64,000 nucleotides of DNA from Elusimicrobiota bacterium (GTDB lineage: Bacteria > Elusimicrobiota > UBA5214 > JBBAAG01). The position numbers and the translations under genes are program-made. The stretch lies in NCBI GenBank assembly GCA_041658405.1, contig JBBAAG010000003.1:1-64000 (forward strand). Direction: 5' to 3'. Shown here one piece after another: positions 26,000 to 34,337 of the stretch (position 1 is the stretch's first letter; each line of letters opens with the position of its first letter). The notes beneath the pieces are model-generated. The model was not told where the DNA came from. It searched no databases and saw only the letters and a program-made list of their open reading frames with translations.

Positions 26000-28336
26000 T
26001 TAAAACTTATACGTTACCGCAAACTTATGAGCAGTACCGTTGTTTAAACTATACGCAAGCCCAACATTATTGGTAATCTCCCATCCGATCCCTGCGGTTA
26101 TTACAGTACCAACACTGAAATCAGTACGTACCGTCGAAATATATAAATTACGGTAAGTATTAGTAGCTGTATTACGATAATCCGTATTCCCTAAGGAAGA
26201 CAGCCCCAGCCATAACACAAGATTCTTACGGATATTAACTTCACTTCCCAAACGTATCTCACCGGTATAAGTTTCACTCCCTGCAGTATAATACTGGACA
26301 TCGTTTTCTGTCCAACCCTTACCTCTGCTATTAATCACTTTTCCAATAAGGTCAAAATACAATTTTAATGTCCCCGCCGGAATATACGCCATGCCGAACC
26401 CCAGCATCCCGGTATCCGCTATATTTTCAATAATCTTATGTGCACCCTTGATGGAATATACACTCTTTTGTTCCTGCCTTGAACCCGCATAAGCCCCAGT
26501 GAATGCATATGTAAACCTTTCACCAGCATACATTCTTAGTTTAACCTCTACTGACGAATAAGTATAAGTGTATAAGTTTAACGGGAAAACATCGCGGTTA
26601 TGAATATCAACATTATCCTTACCCCACACTTGTTCACTCTTTTGTTCGCGAATGCTCTCATACGCACCATAACCCAGGAGGAGATCAACCTCAGCATCAC
26701 TATGATCATCGCTGGGCTTCTGACTTCCAATTCTCCATAACATCCCCGTGATGATGTCATAATCCATAATCTGCGTATCATACACCTGCACAACATTACT
26801 GCTGCTCTGCATAACACTATTAAACTCACTGCTCCCGGAATTAACATAATTTTCTTGTATATCCGACGGTACAGCTACGCTTATCCGCACACCAGCGGAT
26901 AAGTTTTTCCATCCCATCCCCAAAACAATATCAGTCATTGTCCGCTGTTCATACTTTTTCGCTGAATTATTAACCAGAACATTTGCAGTATCAACACTAA
27001 CTTCATAACGTTTATCATAACTTGTTTCATATGATTGAACATTAAGTTCATCCACCCAAATACCATACCCTATCCACGGAAGGCAAGTACCATAAATACC
27101 AAGGCCAAGGTTTGTCCTGGTATTCAGTATTGTACTAACAGTTTTTTGGTCGATATCATCCCCTGTAATTTGAGTTTGACTTGAAGACTCTTTATTCTCA
27201 TACCCAAAATTCCCGAGTTTAAGATTAATTTTCCCGGCATCAACTGCGCGTGCGGGATTGTACAGCATACTATTCTCAGGATCACCTTCTCCAACGAGGC
27301 TTACCCCGCTTAATGCATTGTTCTTTATACTTTTCCCGTTAACACAGGGCGTGTATAAAACAAGACCGTAAACTATCATTCCGGAAATAAACCGTTTAAA
27401 GATATCCACCCATAATCCGTTTACCGGCGTTTGTATCCCCGCTTTTTTTCCGTACTTAACAACCATACCGTTTATCATATCAATTTCCGTTCTTGGTTTA
27501 TGCTTACTCCCACCCTTACCTCTATGATCATGGTAATCAACCAGCATAGAGTTACGGTTTTCGTAAGTCATCCGGCAAACTTTAATAAGTTGGCGGGTTA
27601 TGTCAGGATACGGCAGGCGGATACCCAACTTATTCGCTACCATTGCAGCTTCCTGAGCAGTTGATGTAGCCAATACCCAGGCGGTATCATTTTCCATCAC
27701 CCGTCCATTGGAAAGGTTCATTATAGCAGCTACCGGATTAATTCCGGCATTAATCACGAGCTTACCCCATTGCACCGACTGTATATTATCAGTTAAATCA
27801 ACTTTTAACCCTGCTTTACGGAATAATCTGGCAACCATCACACCTGCTTTGTGTTCGTGTTTGTTATTGTACCCGATAACCGTAACACCCTCACCCGCAT
27901 GACGGACCTTACCAGGCGACAACAACGTTGCACCTATTGTAGTTACTCCCGCCAGAATCAATGCATTACTCCCAAAACATTTCTTTAAAAGCTCATAATT
28001 CCCTAGGCCGTTCTGTAATGTAAGAACAACAGTTGAATTATCAACAAATCTTTGTAGATTTCTTACTGCAGAAACAGTATCATACGTTTTCACGAGCACG
28101 ATCAGAAGATCAAGCTTACCCATAATATTTTTATGTTCAGGAATTATGACGTTAAGGTTAGACGGTAACACACGGATCTTGCTCCGCCCGGTTATAACCA
28201 ATCCATTACGTACAAGAATTTTTGCGCGTTCAGGTTTATAATCGAACAAGTATATTTCTCCGGTACATCCCCTTCGTGAAAGAAACGCTGTGTACAACGT
28301 TCCCATCGCACCGGGCCCGAGAATCCCAACCTTCAT
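26000..28336 (-). CDS. Ketopantoate reductase fused in frame to a beta-barrel-like protein
   Basis: One uninterrupted 778-codon frame with two unlike parts. Residues 1-318 are a PanE-type 2-dehydropantoate 2-reductase: VGILGPGAMGTLYT Rossmann motif, TLQNGLGN, VQWGKLVINAGINP, GIQTPVNG. The remainder begins with a signal-peptide-like stretch (FKRFISGMIVYGLVLYTP), followed by ENSMLYNPARAV (seen in FadL/PorV-type barrels), many amphipathic strands and a terminal TYKF. A cytoplasmic enzyme and an outer-membrane barrel should not share a chain. Either the panE stop was lost or a second start (for example GTG at the VDIFKRF segment, about 27403) makes the barrel separately. PanE serves pantothenate synthesis. 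Confidence 0.7.
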   Translation of the reverse strand: MKVGILGPGAMGTLYTAFLSRRGCTGEIYLFDYKPERAKILVRNGLVITGRSKIRVLPSNLNVIIPEHKNIMGKLDLLIVLVKTYDTVSAVRNLQRFVDNSTVVLTLQNGLGNYELLKKCFGSNALILAGVTTIGATLLSPGKVRHAGEGVTVIGYNNKHEHKAGVMVARLFRKAGLKVDLTDNIQSVQWGKLVINAGINPVAAIMNLSNGRVMENDTAWVLATSTAQEAAMVANKLGIRLPYPDITRQLIKVCRMTYENRNSMLVDYHDHRGKGGSKHKPRTEIDMINGMVVKYGKKAGIQTPVNGLWVDIFKRFISGMIVYGLVLYTPCVNGKSIKNNALSGVSLVGEGDPENSMLYNPARAVDAGKINLKLGNFGYENKESSSQTQITGDDIDQKTVSTILNTRTNLGLGIYGTCLPWIGYGIWVDELNVQSYETSYDKRYEVSVDTANVLVNNSAKKYEQRTMTDIVLGMGWKNLSAGVRISVAVPSDIQENYVNSGSSEFNSVMQSSSNVVQVYDTQIMDYDIITGMLWRIGSQKPSDDHSDAEVDLLLGYGAYESIREQKSEQVWGKDNVDIHNRDVFPLNLYTYTYSSVEVKLRMYAGERFTYAFTGAYAGSRQEQKSVYSIKGAHKIIENIADTGMLGFGMAYIPAGTLKLYFDLIGKVINSRGKGWTENDVQYYTAGSETYTGEIRLGSEVNIRKNLVLWLGLSSLGNTDYRNTATNTYRNLYISTVRTDFSVGTVITAGIGWEITNNVGLAYSLNNGTAHKFAVTYKF

Positions 28337-28878
28337 TCTTTAACTACCAACTTTTTACCGGGTATAGTAAAAACCTTACCCCCAATATGCCCCAAGGGAT
28401 TAGTTTTTTCGAGGTTCAGCTCATCATTGTTATATACTCCCTCAACAACTTCTGCGGATACGATTTCACCTAGCACAACAATATGATCCCCCGCAGGGAA
28501 TTGTTCTACAAACTTACATTCAAGCCAGCCAAAACAATCTTTTATCCGTGGAGGTTTAACACTATTTGACGGCACACTCTCGAGTTTAGCTTCAACTAAC
28601 TCATTAACCCCCGCGGAGAATGGTTTCCCCGTAATCCATAAACCGTTAATAACAGTCTTTCCCGGAATATTAACCACAAACTCACCGGTTTTGATTAAAT
28701 TATCAAACGTATGCCTTTTTTCTGCCATTGCAACAGCTATCATTGCAGGGCTTGACGATACCGGCATAACAAACGAAAACGGTGCGGCATTTACGACCCC
28801 GTCTTTATTAACTGTTGTGAGAATAACCACCGGCCGCGGAGCAAGGATTCTGTACCATTTATCAAGTTCAATTTTCAT
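28333..28878 (-). CDS. Flavin reductase-like FMN-binding domain protein
   Basis: A 181-residue split-barrel flavoprotein of the DIM6/NTAB type: RPVVILTTVNKDGVVNAAPFS at the N-terminus, EKRHTFDNLIKTGEFVVNIP in the middle and PLGHIGGKVF at the end. Members bind FMN and reduce flavins or metals; the partner is unknown. The ATG at 28878 suits an AAGGG site better than the TTG at 28887. It overlaps the PanE frame by 4 bp, indicating coupled expression. Confidence 0.85.
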   Translation of the reverse strand: MKIELDKWYRILAPRPVVILTTVNKDGVVNAAPFSFVMPVSSSPAMIAVAMAEKRHTFDNLIKTGEFVVNIPGKTVINGLWITGKPFSAGVNELVEAKLESVPSNSVKPPRIKDCFGWLECKFVEQFPAGDHIVVLGEIVSAEVVEGVYNNDELNLEKTNPLGHIGGKVFTIPGKKLVVKE

Positions 28879-28929
28879 ATTTCCCAATCCCTTTCTTTTT
28901 TATTCGAAAGTGATATTATACAAAATAAA

Positions 28930-28957
28930 ACATCCCCGGATTTATACCCGAGGATGT
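28930..28957 (-). terminator. Hairpin downstream of the M23 peptidase gene
   Basis: Arms ACATCCCCGG (28930-28939) and CCGAGGATGT (28948-28957) pair over 10 bp with one mismatch. T-rich sequence follows in the minus direction, giving a factor-independent terminator between the M23 and flavin reductase genes. Confidence 0.65.
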
Positions 28958-28985
28958 CTTACTTTTATATTAACTTTACTTGTTA

Positions 28986-29468
28986 TTACCTAAGATATAA
29001 CCTTGCTCCGCTATAAACTCTCTGTCCGGCATACGCTCTTGGCGCTTTTACAGTTGAGTATCTCCATATGATAAAGTGTGTATGAGGCCCGGTGCTATAT
29101 CCTGTAGAACCCATATACCCAACTCTTTGCTTCGCTGTAATTGTCTGATACCGGCGTACCGAGATTGATTTCATATGAGCGTAAAATGTTTTGTATCCAT
29201 ATGCATGCTGTACACACACGGAGTTACCCCCACCAGTACGGTCCCACCCTGCAAAAGACACTTTCCCGCTGGTCATTGAACCAATACGGGTACCATATGA
29301 ATTCGCAATATCTGTACCATTATGAAACTTCCGTGCATGCGAAATCGGATCATACCGATAACCAACTATACTAGTAACTTTACCATTACAGGGCCAGTAA
29401 AACGCTGCGGATGCTACGCTTGATAATAATGCAATCCCTACTGCCACGACTATCATTTTCTTCAACAT
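28986..29468 (-). CDS. Secreted M23/LytM-type peptidase
   Basis: A 160-residue exported zinc endopeptidase-type protein: signal peptide 1-21 (VAVGIALLSSVASA), then the LytM core. The metal ligands are in FHNGTDIA (HxxxD), and the catalytic and metal His are in TFYAH and GPHTHF (HxH). All are present, so it should cut peptidoglycan cross-links in the periplasm. It is short, consisting of the catalytic domain only. The start has AAGGAGAAACAAGGAA upstream. The 242-bp gap before it holds an AT-rich region with an inverted repeat. Confidence 0.88.
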   Translation of the reverse strand: MLKKMIVVAVGIALLSSVASAAFYWPCNGKVTSIVGYRYDPISHARKFHNGTDIANSYGTRIGSMTSGKVSFAGWDRTGGGNSVCVQHAYGYKTFYAHMKSISVRRYQTITAKQRVGYMGSTGYSTGPHTHFIIWRYSTVKAPRAYAGQRVYSGARLYLR

Positions 29469-29631
29469 TTCCTTGTTTCTCCTTTATAACAATTTATTCT
29501 TCTTAACAAGAATGTTTTGCAATAATACTGCCAGAAAGGGTTCTTGAGACTATTATTCTCATATTTTCATTATTTTTCAATATATTTATTATGTTTTATA
29601 AACATTGTTTACAGACAAACAGTGCATTTTT

Positions 29632-29650
29632 TGTGTATACACTATACACA
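29632..29650. repeat. Inverted repeat upstream of the M23 gene, candidate operator
   Basis: TGTGTATA (29632-29639), a 3-base spacer CAC, and TATACACA (29643-29650) form a perfect 8+8 inverted repeat. The surrounding 29469-29710 is AT-rich with no gene. A repressor site is possible; no cognate regulator is apparent. Confidence 0.45.
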
Positions 29651-29710
29651 CTTATGCACACTGTTAGTAACTATATGTATACATTCTGGTTTTAAGGAAC
29701 AATCTTATTC

Positions 29711-31534
29711 TTAAAAACTCCATTCCAGCCCACCGGAAACCAGGCGGCCCGGTGCGGGTATACCTTTAACATCTTCGTACTGTACGTCTGTAATATTGGT
29801 ACACAACAAAAACAGCGATAACGCGTTTTTAAATACTACACGTGAAAGTTTTGCGTTAACTACAATATACCCGGCATCATTCACCCGTTGTTTATACAGC
29901 ACAGCAATCGTAGGAGTAAAAACACGGGGTATAATGTTCGACGTTATACTGAACACAATGTTATGTACCGGATAATTTTGTGCATACTTTGAGTAATAAC
30001 TTTGCATGGTAACTGTTCTTGCGTAAGTATAGGATAATGACAACACATTATTTGCAGAAACGGTTTTTAGTTCAGTTTCCACACCATAAACATACGATTC
30101 CCCGATATTAGTCGCACGCCAAGGGCCTTTATCCGTATCTCCAACCCAGTCTATTATATTGGTTTGAGAACGATAAAAAATTGTTGATACCGCACTTGCT
30201 GTTTTCCCAGTCCAATACTTCGCGGTGAGTTCAGTATTAACACTTTCTTCAGGAACAAGGTTTGGGTTTCCAAAATTCACCGGATCAGTGTAGTACAGTT
30301 CAGTAAATGAAGCTACGCGGTACGACCTCCCTACCGACCCTATGAGTTTGATATCAGAATTTATCCAGTACCCATACCCTACTGTTGGCGCGAACATCCC
30401 GCCCCAGGCAGACATTTCGTACCGCATCCCCGCGTGAAGGTCGCTATTTATGGATAACGATGAAATAAGTTCTGTTGCAAACGCATACCGTTGTTTCGAG
30501 CGTTCACCCAGCCGCGTACTTGTGATCATATCATTGACTGTATCTAGGGTAAGCGATACGTTGCCAACGGATGGCAGGGATACCACCGCACCAAGTTCCA
30601 CACCGGTAACGTGTGTTACATGATCGTTAACATATTTCGTTGGTGTACGGAGGTCAAGCATAAACTTATCATTATGCCGGCGGTAGTATATAACAGAGTT
30701 TAGCGCCACTGAGTTATTAATCCGTTGCTTACTCCGCAACCCGGCGTAGTACGTTTGTGTCCATTCTTTTGACGGGTAGTTAAGCCCGGGCGTATAAAAA
30801 TCGTACGCCCCAAACGCTTTATCCATAGCACCCAGTGATAACGTTGACTCATTATTACCCGTTACCACCGCTGTATTTGAATAAAATGTTGAGTTATTAT
30901 AATCCGTATCGTACCGCGTACCATCAGATTTTGAGGATGATAACGATACTGTTTGGCTGACACTCTGTAATTTTGTATTAACATTTGCCTGAACAGAATA
31001 CGTATTATACTGTGCGGATTCTACTTTTGCGGTAATACCTGTTTCCCTATCATTTTCATGGTTTACCTTGGTTTTCGTAATAATATTGACCACCCCGCCA
31101 AACGCATCAGCGCCATGCGTGACAGTTCCCTGTCCATGCAAAATTTCAATACGGTCAATATCATTCACCGCGATCGGAAGGTCCATATTATGATGCGCAG
31201 TCTGCGGGTCGTTCATCCGTACACCATCAAGCAAGACCAATGTTTGCGCGTAGTTTGACCCGCGGAATGATAGGTCGGCCTGCACACCGGGAAGCCCCCG
31301 GGACTGTATATCCGCTGAGGTTATGTAACCTAACAATTCCGCAACTGATTGTACGGGTAATACCATAATTTCTTTCGCGGTAATCACACTAACGTTACGC
31401 GTAAGATGGCTGAACATTACCGGCGTTTTTGTACCGGTTACCGCGGAGTGTATCACAACATCAGCAGCGCTAACCGTCGCCGGTATGGAACTCAGGAATA
31501 CTATCAATAATGAAACTAAAGCACTAATTTTCAT
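29711..31534 (-). CDS. TonB-dependent outer membrane receptor (BtuB-like), probably for thiamine or a precursor
   Basis: A 607-residue ligand-gated barrel. ATG 31534 is chosen because it begins the signal peptide (MKISALVSLLIVFLSSIPAT) 11 bp after the thiM stop. The plug domain is clear: LTRNVSVITAKEI, SRGLPGVQADLSFRGSNY, TLVLLDGVRMND, GADAFGGVVNIIT. The rest is beta strands ending GLEWSF, the terminal Phe for barrel assembly. Being directly downstream of thiM and the TPP riboswitch, it most likely imports thiamine, hydroxyethylthiazole or a related compound. That is inferred from context; by sequence alone it resembles vitamin B12 receptors. Confidence 0.88.
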   Translation of the reverse strand: MKISALVSLLIVFLSSIPATVSAADVVIHSAVTGTKTPVMFSHLTRNVSVITAKEIMVLPVQSVAELLGYITSADIQSRGLPGVQADLSFRGSNYAQTLVLLDGVRMNDPQTAHHNMDLPIAVNDIDRIEILHGQGTVTHGADAFGGVVNIITKTKVNHENDRETGITAKVESAQYNTYSVQANVNTKLQSVSQTVSLSSSKSDGTRYDTDYNNSTFYSNTAVVTGNNESTLSLGAMDKAFGAYDFYTPGLNYPSKEWTQTYYAGLRSKQRINNSVALNSVIYYRRHNDKFMLDLRTPTKYVNDHVTHVTGVELGAVVSLPSVGNVSLTLDTVNDMITSTRLGERSKQRYAFATELISSLSINSDLHAGMRYEMSAWGGMFAPTVGYGYWINSDIKLIGSVGRSYRVASFTELYYTDPVNFGNPNLVPEESVNTELTAKYWTGKTASAVSTIFYRSQTNIIDWVGDTDKGPWRATNIGESYVYGVETELKTVSANNVLSLSYTYARTVTMQSYYSKYAQNYPVHNIVFSITSNIIPRVFTPTIAVLYKQRVNDAGYIVVNAKLSRVVFKNALSLFLLCTNITDVQYEDVKGIPAPGRLVSGGLEWSF

Positions 31535-31544
31535 TATTTCTATA

Positions 31545-32339
31545 TTATCCCTCAATTTTCTGGTATTGTTCAACATCTTGTTTTGCAAGGTTGTATACCG
31601 TGTCAAATAACCGTTCTTTAAAACTTCCCGGCCCGGAAACAGTTTTTGATGCGAGTTCCGCTGCGATTTCGTAGCAACACAATCCTGCAACGCATGCATG
31701 GACATAGTTTGGTTCTACTGCAGCAAACGCGCCAATTACTGATGCTGCCATACATCCTGTCCCAACAATACTACCCATCAAAGGATGTCCGTTGTGTACT
31801 TTCATTGTGCTAATGTTATCAGTAACAATATCTGTTTCCCCGGTAACCACTACTGTGCAGTTACGTAGTTTTGCTAATCTTTGCGCAATCCCTGTTATCC
31901 CGTCCCCAATATCTGTTGAGTCTACTCCTTTAGTCCTAACATTTTCACCGGCAACCCGCGCGATTTCTGATGCGTTACCTTTGATAATATTAATATACGC
32001 ATGGTTAAGGATATACGCTATTTTTTTATCCCTGAACTTAGTTGCACCAGCGCCCACAGCGTCAAGGACAACAGGTATTGCCCTACTGTTCGCAGTTTTT
32101 GCTGTGAGTACCATCGCATCTACAAATTCCGGGGTTAATGTTCCGATATTCAACACTACCGCCGAAGCGATACCCGCCATCTCTGATACTTCTTCCTTCG
32201 CATGCGCCATCACTGGCGATGCGCCAAAAACTTTTACTATATTAGCACAGTCGTATATCGTAACCCAGTTTGTTAGATGATGAACTAACGGTTTCTCTGC
32301 CCGTACTTTTACCAAGGTTTCCCACACAAATTGTTCCAT
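31545..32339 (-). CDS. thiM: Hydroxyethylthiazole kinase
   Basis: Phosphorylates 4-methyl-5-(2-hydroxyethyl)thiazole in thiamine salvage. The 264-residue protein has HHLTNWVTIYDCAN, VVLDAVGAGAT, IKGNASEIA and the anion-hole/active-site segment GSIVGTGCMAA with its Cys. The ribosome site is GGGAGGGA. It is the first gene behind the TPP riboswitch and precedes the TonB receptor; no other thi gene is in the window. This fits uptake and salvage of thiazole rather than de novo synthesis. Confidence 0.96.
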   Translation of the reverse strand: MEQFVWETLVKVRAEKPLVHHLTNWVTIYDCANIVKVFGASPVMAHAKEEVSEMAGIASAVVLNIGTLTPEFVDAMVLTAKTANSRAIPVVLDAVGAGATKFRDKKIAYILNHAYINIIKGNASEIARVAGENVRTKGVDSTDIGDGITGIAQRLAKLRNCTVVVTGETDIVTDNISTMKVHNGHPLMGSIVGTGCMAASVIGAFAAVEPNYVHACVAGLCCYEIAAELASKTVSGPGSFKERLFDTVYNLAKQDVEQYQKIEG

Positions 32340-32365
32340 AAATACTATTCCCTCCCTCTAAAAAT

Positions 32366-32403
32366 AAAAAAATCCCTGCGTAAACACGTATTTACGTAGA
32401 GAT
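32366..32403 (-). terminator. Intrinsic terminator of the TPP riboswitch expression platform
   Basis: In the minus direction ATCTCTACGTAAA (32403-32391), a 6-base loop and TTTACGCAGGGAT (32384-32372) pair over 13 bp with one mismatch, and a run of T follows. Its 5' arm can instead pair with aptamer bases 32442-32434 over 9 bp, giving an antiterminator. Confidence 0.8.
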
Positions 32404-32434
32404 AGATAATATAACTGTGTATATTTTAATCACA

Positions 32435-32555
32435 TCCCTACGCTGGTATTATCCAGGTCAGGTTACGTGGTAACCTTTTATCTAAATTACCACCGAGGTC
32501 TCCCTATTACTTCCGGGACTCTCAGGCTGTTAAATTTAAACAACCTCCCTCGGGA
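32435..32555 (-). promoter_or_regulatory. TPP riboswitch (THI element)
   Basis: On the minus strand both conserved halves of the thiamine pyrophosphate aptamer are present. One is AGCCTGAGAGTCCC, containing CTGAGA, at about 32530-32512. The other is ACCTGACCTGGATAATACC followed by AGCGTAGGGA down to 32436. It precedes thiM by about 95 bp with a terminator between, so TPP binding should stop transcription of thiM and the TonB receptor gene. Confidence 0.95.
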
Positions 32556-32567
32556 TTTACAAGACAA

Positions 32568-32597
32568 ATATTAGTATGAAAGATGAACTGTTGTCAA
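32568..32597 (-). promoter_or_regulatory. Promoter of the thiM riboswitch transcript
   Basis: TTGACA (32597-32592), 18-bp spacer, TAATAT (32573-32568), placing the transcript start a few bases before the aptamer. Confidence 0.6.
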
Positions 32598-32649
32598 TAG
32601 AAATACGCTGGTAAGATAATATTTGGGTATACTGAAAAATGTCACGGCC

Positions 32650-33138
32650 TTACTTCCTGCGAAACTCTTTTACAAGCAACGCGTAAGTATCGTCAACCGC
32701 CTGCGGCATGACTTTAATCCCAGCCACTACCGGCATAAAGTTGGTATCAGCATACCATCGCGGGACAATGTGCATATGAAGATGATCCGCAATCCCTGCA
32801 CCTGAAACAGCGCCAATGTTCATCCCAATATTATACCCTTCCGGTTTTAAGACTCTTTTAATCACTTTCACAGCTTTGATTGATAAAGCCATGAGTTCTG
32901 CGTATTCACTTTTAGTAAGTTTTGTTATATCTCCAATATGCCGTTTAGGCATTACCATAAGATGCCCGTTGTTATAGGGGTAAAGGTTCATAACAACAAA
33001 ACACGTTCTCCCGCGGTACAATACATGGTTCTTAACATCGTTCATACGTTCACGCAGGTATCTGCAGAACACACACCCTTTTACGTGTTTATGTGTTTCA
33101 ATAAAAGTCATTCTCCATGGAGCCCACAAGTTTTTCAT
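32650..33138 (-). CDS. HIT family nucleotide hydrolase/transferase
   Basis: A 162-residue histidine-triad protein. LWAPWRMTFI and a CVFC pair (zinc site) at the N-terminus, NNGHLMVMPKRHIGDI, and the catalytic triad ADHLHMHIVPRW (HxHxH) place it in the Ap4A phosphorylase-like/adenylyltransferase branch. It acts on dinucleoside polyphosphates or AMP adducts in the cytoplasm. The start has an AGG ribosome site. It lies between wecB and the thiM riboswitch and appears to end the wec transcript. Confidence 0.92.
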   Translation of the reverse strand: MKNLWAPWRMTFIETHKHVKGCVFCRYLRERMNDVKNHVLYRGRTCFVVMNLYPYNNGHLMVMPKRHIGDITKLTKSEYAELMALSIKAVKVIKRVLKPEGYNIGMNIGAVSGAGIADHLHMHIVPRWYADTNFMPVVAGIKVMPQAVDDTYALLVKEFRRK

Positions 33139-33178
33139 TTCAACCTACTACCTTTCTGAAGTGAGCATCAGTGGATGC

Positions 33179-34303
33179 TCAAAATTCACTTGGACGTTTT
33201 GAGGTATACCCAAAAAAGTTGTTGAATACCGCGACAGTACGTTCACACGCATGGCCGTCACCATAAGGATTAACCGCTTGTGCCATACGATTATATACCT
33301 TTTTATCGTCAATCAACCTACTGGTTTCACGTACAATATCTGCAGTATCCGTCCCCACAAGTTTTGCAGTCCCCGCGGTGACACCTTCAGGACGTTCAGT
33401 TGTCTTCCGCAGGACAAGCACAGGCTTCCCTAACGCCGGCGCTTCCTCCTGTATACCCCCGGAATCGGTGAGGATGAGGTATGACATTTTGATTAAGTTC
33501 ACAAGCTCGCTATAACCTACAGGTTTGGTTAATACCACCCGCGAGTTAGAGCCAAGGATGGAATACACAGTTTTTTGTACTGCCGGATTAAGGTGGACAG
33601 GGTACACAACTTTAACATCCTTATACTTCTTCACAACCATCTTTACTGCACGGCAAATATTTTCAAGCGGTTTACCCAGGTTTTCTCTCCTATGCGAGGT
33701 AAGAAGTATAAGTTTATCCTCCTTAGGAAATAAAAGTTTTGTCTCACTCTTTTTCGCTACCCACATCAATGCATCAACCACTGTGTTACCGGTAACAAAT
33801 ATTTTTTCTTTCCCCACGCCTTCACGTAAAAGCGCGGCCTTAGCATTCCCTGTGGGGACAAGATATAACGATGCGATACGGTCAATCATCAACCGGTTCA
33901 CTTCTTCCGGGAAAGGATTATATATATCCCCGGTCCGTAAACCAGCCTCTACATGCGCGACAGGCACTTTTTCGTAGAACCCGGATAACGCTCCGGCAAA
34001 CGCTGTGGTAGTATCCCCCTGAACAACTACCATGTCAGGCTTAACTTTCTTAATCACATCACCGATCTTTGTCAACGCATGAGTAGTAATATCGTACAGC
34101 GTTTGATTTATTTGCATGATATCAAGGTCATAGTCAGCACGTTGGTTAAACAATTTCATTACCTGGTCAAGCATTTCACGATGCTGCCCTGTGATACACA
34201 CAACTGTTTTATACCGTCCACGGTACTTGTTCAACTCTTTCACTAACGGTATGAGCTTAACAGCTTCCGGCCGTGTACCGAATATCACGAATATTTTTTT
34301 CAT
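33179..34303 (-). CDS. wecB: UDP-N-acetylglucosamine 2-epimerase (non-hydrolysing)
   Basis: Converts UDP-GlcNAc to UDP-ManNAc for surface polysaccharide. The 374-residue protein shows IFGTRPEAVKLIPLVKEL, EAGLRTGDIYNPFPEEVNR and TDSGGIQEEAPALGKPVLV, the standard MnaA/WecB signatures with the catalytic acidic and His residues in place. The start has AGAGG. It follows the wecA-like gene by 34 bp in the tsaC-glyA-wecA-wecB run, an order also known from Firmicutes. Confidence 0.95.
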   Translation of the reverse strand: MKKIFVIFGTRPEAVKLIPLVKELNKYRGRYKTVVCITGQHREMLDQVMKLFNQRADYDLDIMQINQTLYDITTHALTKIGDVIKKVKPDMVVVQGDTTTAFAGALSGFYEKVPVAHVEAGLRTGDIYNPFPEEVNRLMIDRIASLYLVPTGNAKAALLREGVGKEKIFVTGNTVVDALMWVAKKSETKLLFPKEDKLILLTSHRRENLGKPLENICRAVKMVVKKYKDVKVVYPVHLNPAVQKTVYSILGSNSRVVLTKPVGYSELVNLIKMSYLILTDSGGIQEEAPALGKPVLVLRKTTERPEGVTAGTAKLVGTDTADIVRETSRLIDDKKVYNRMAQAVNPYGDGHACERTVAVFNNFFGYTSKRPSEF

Positions 34304-34337
34304 ATCAACCTCTTAAATATAACCGCAGCAATTTTTT

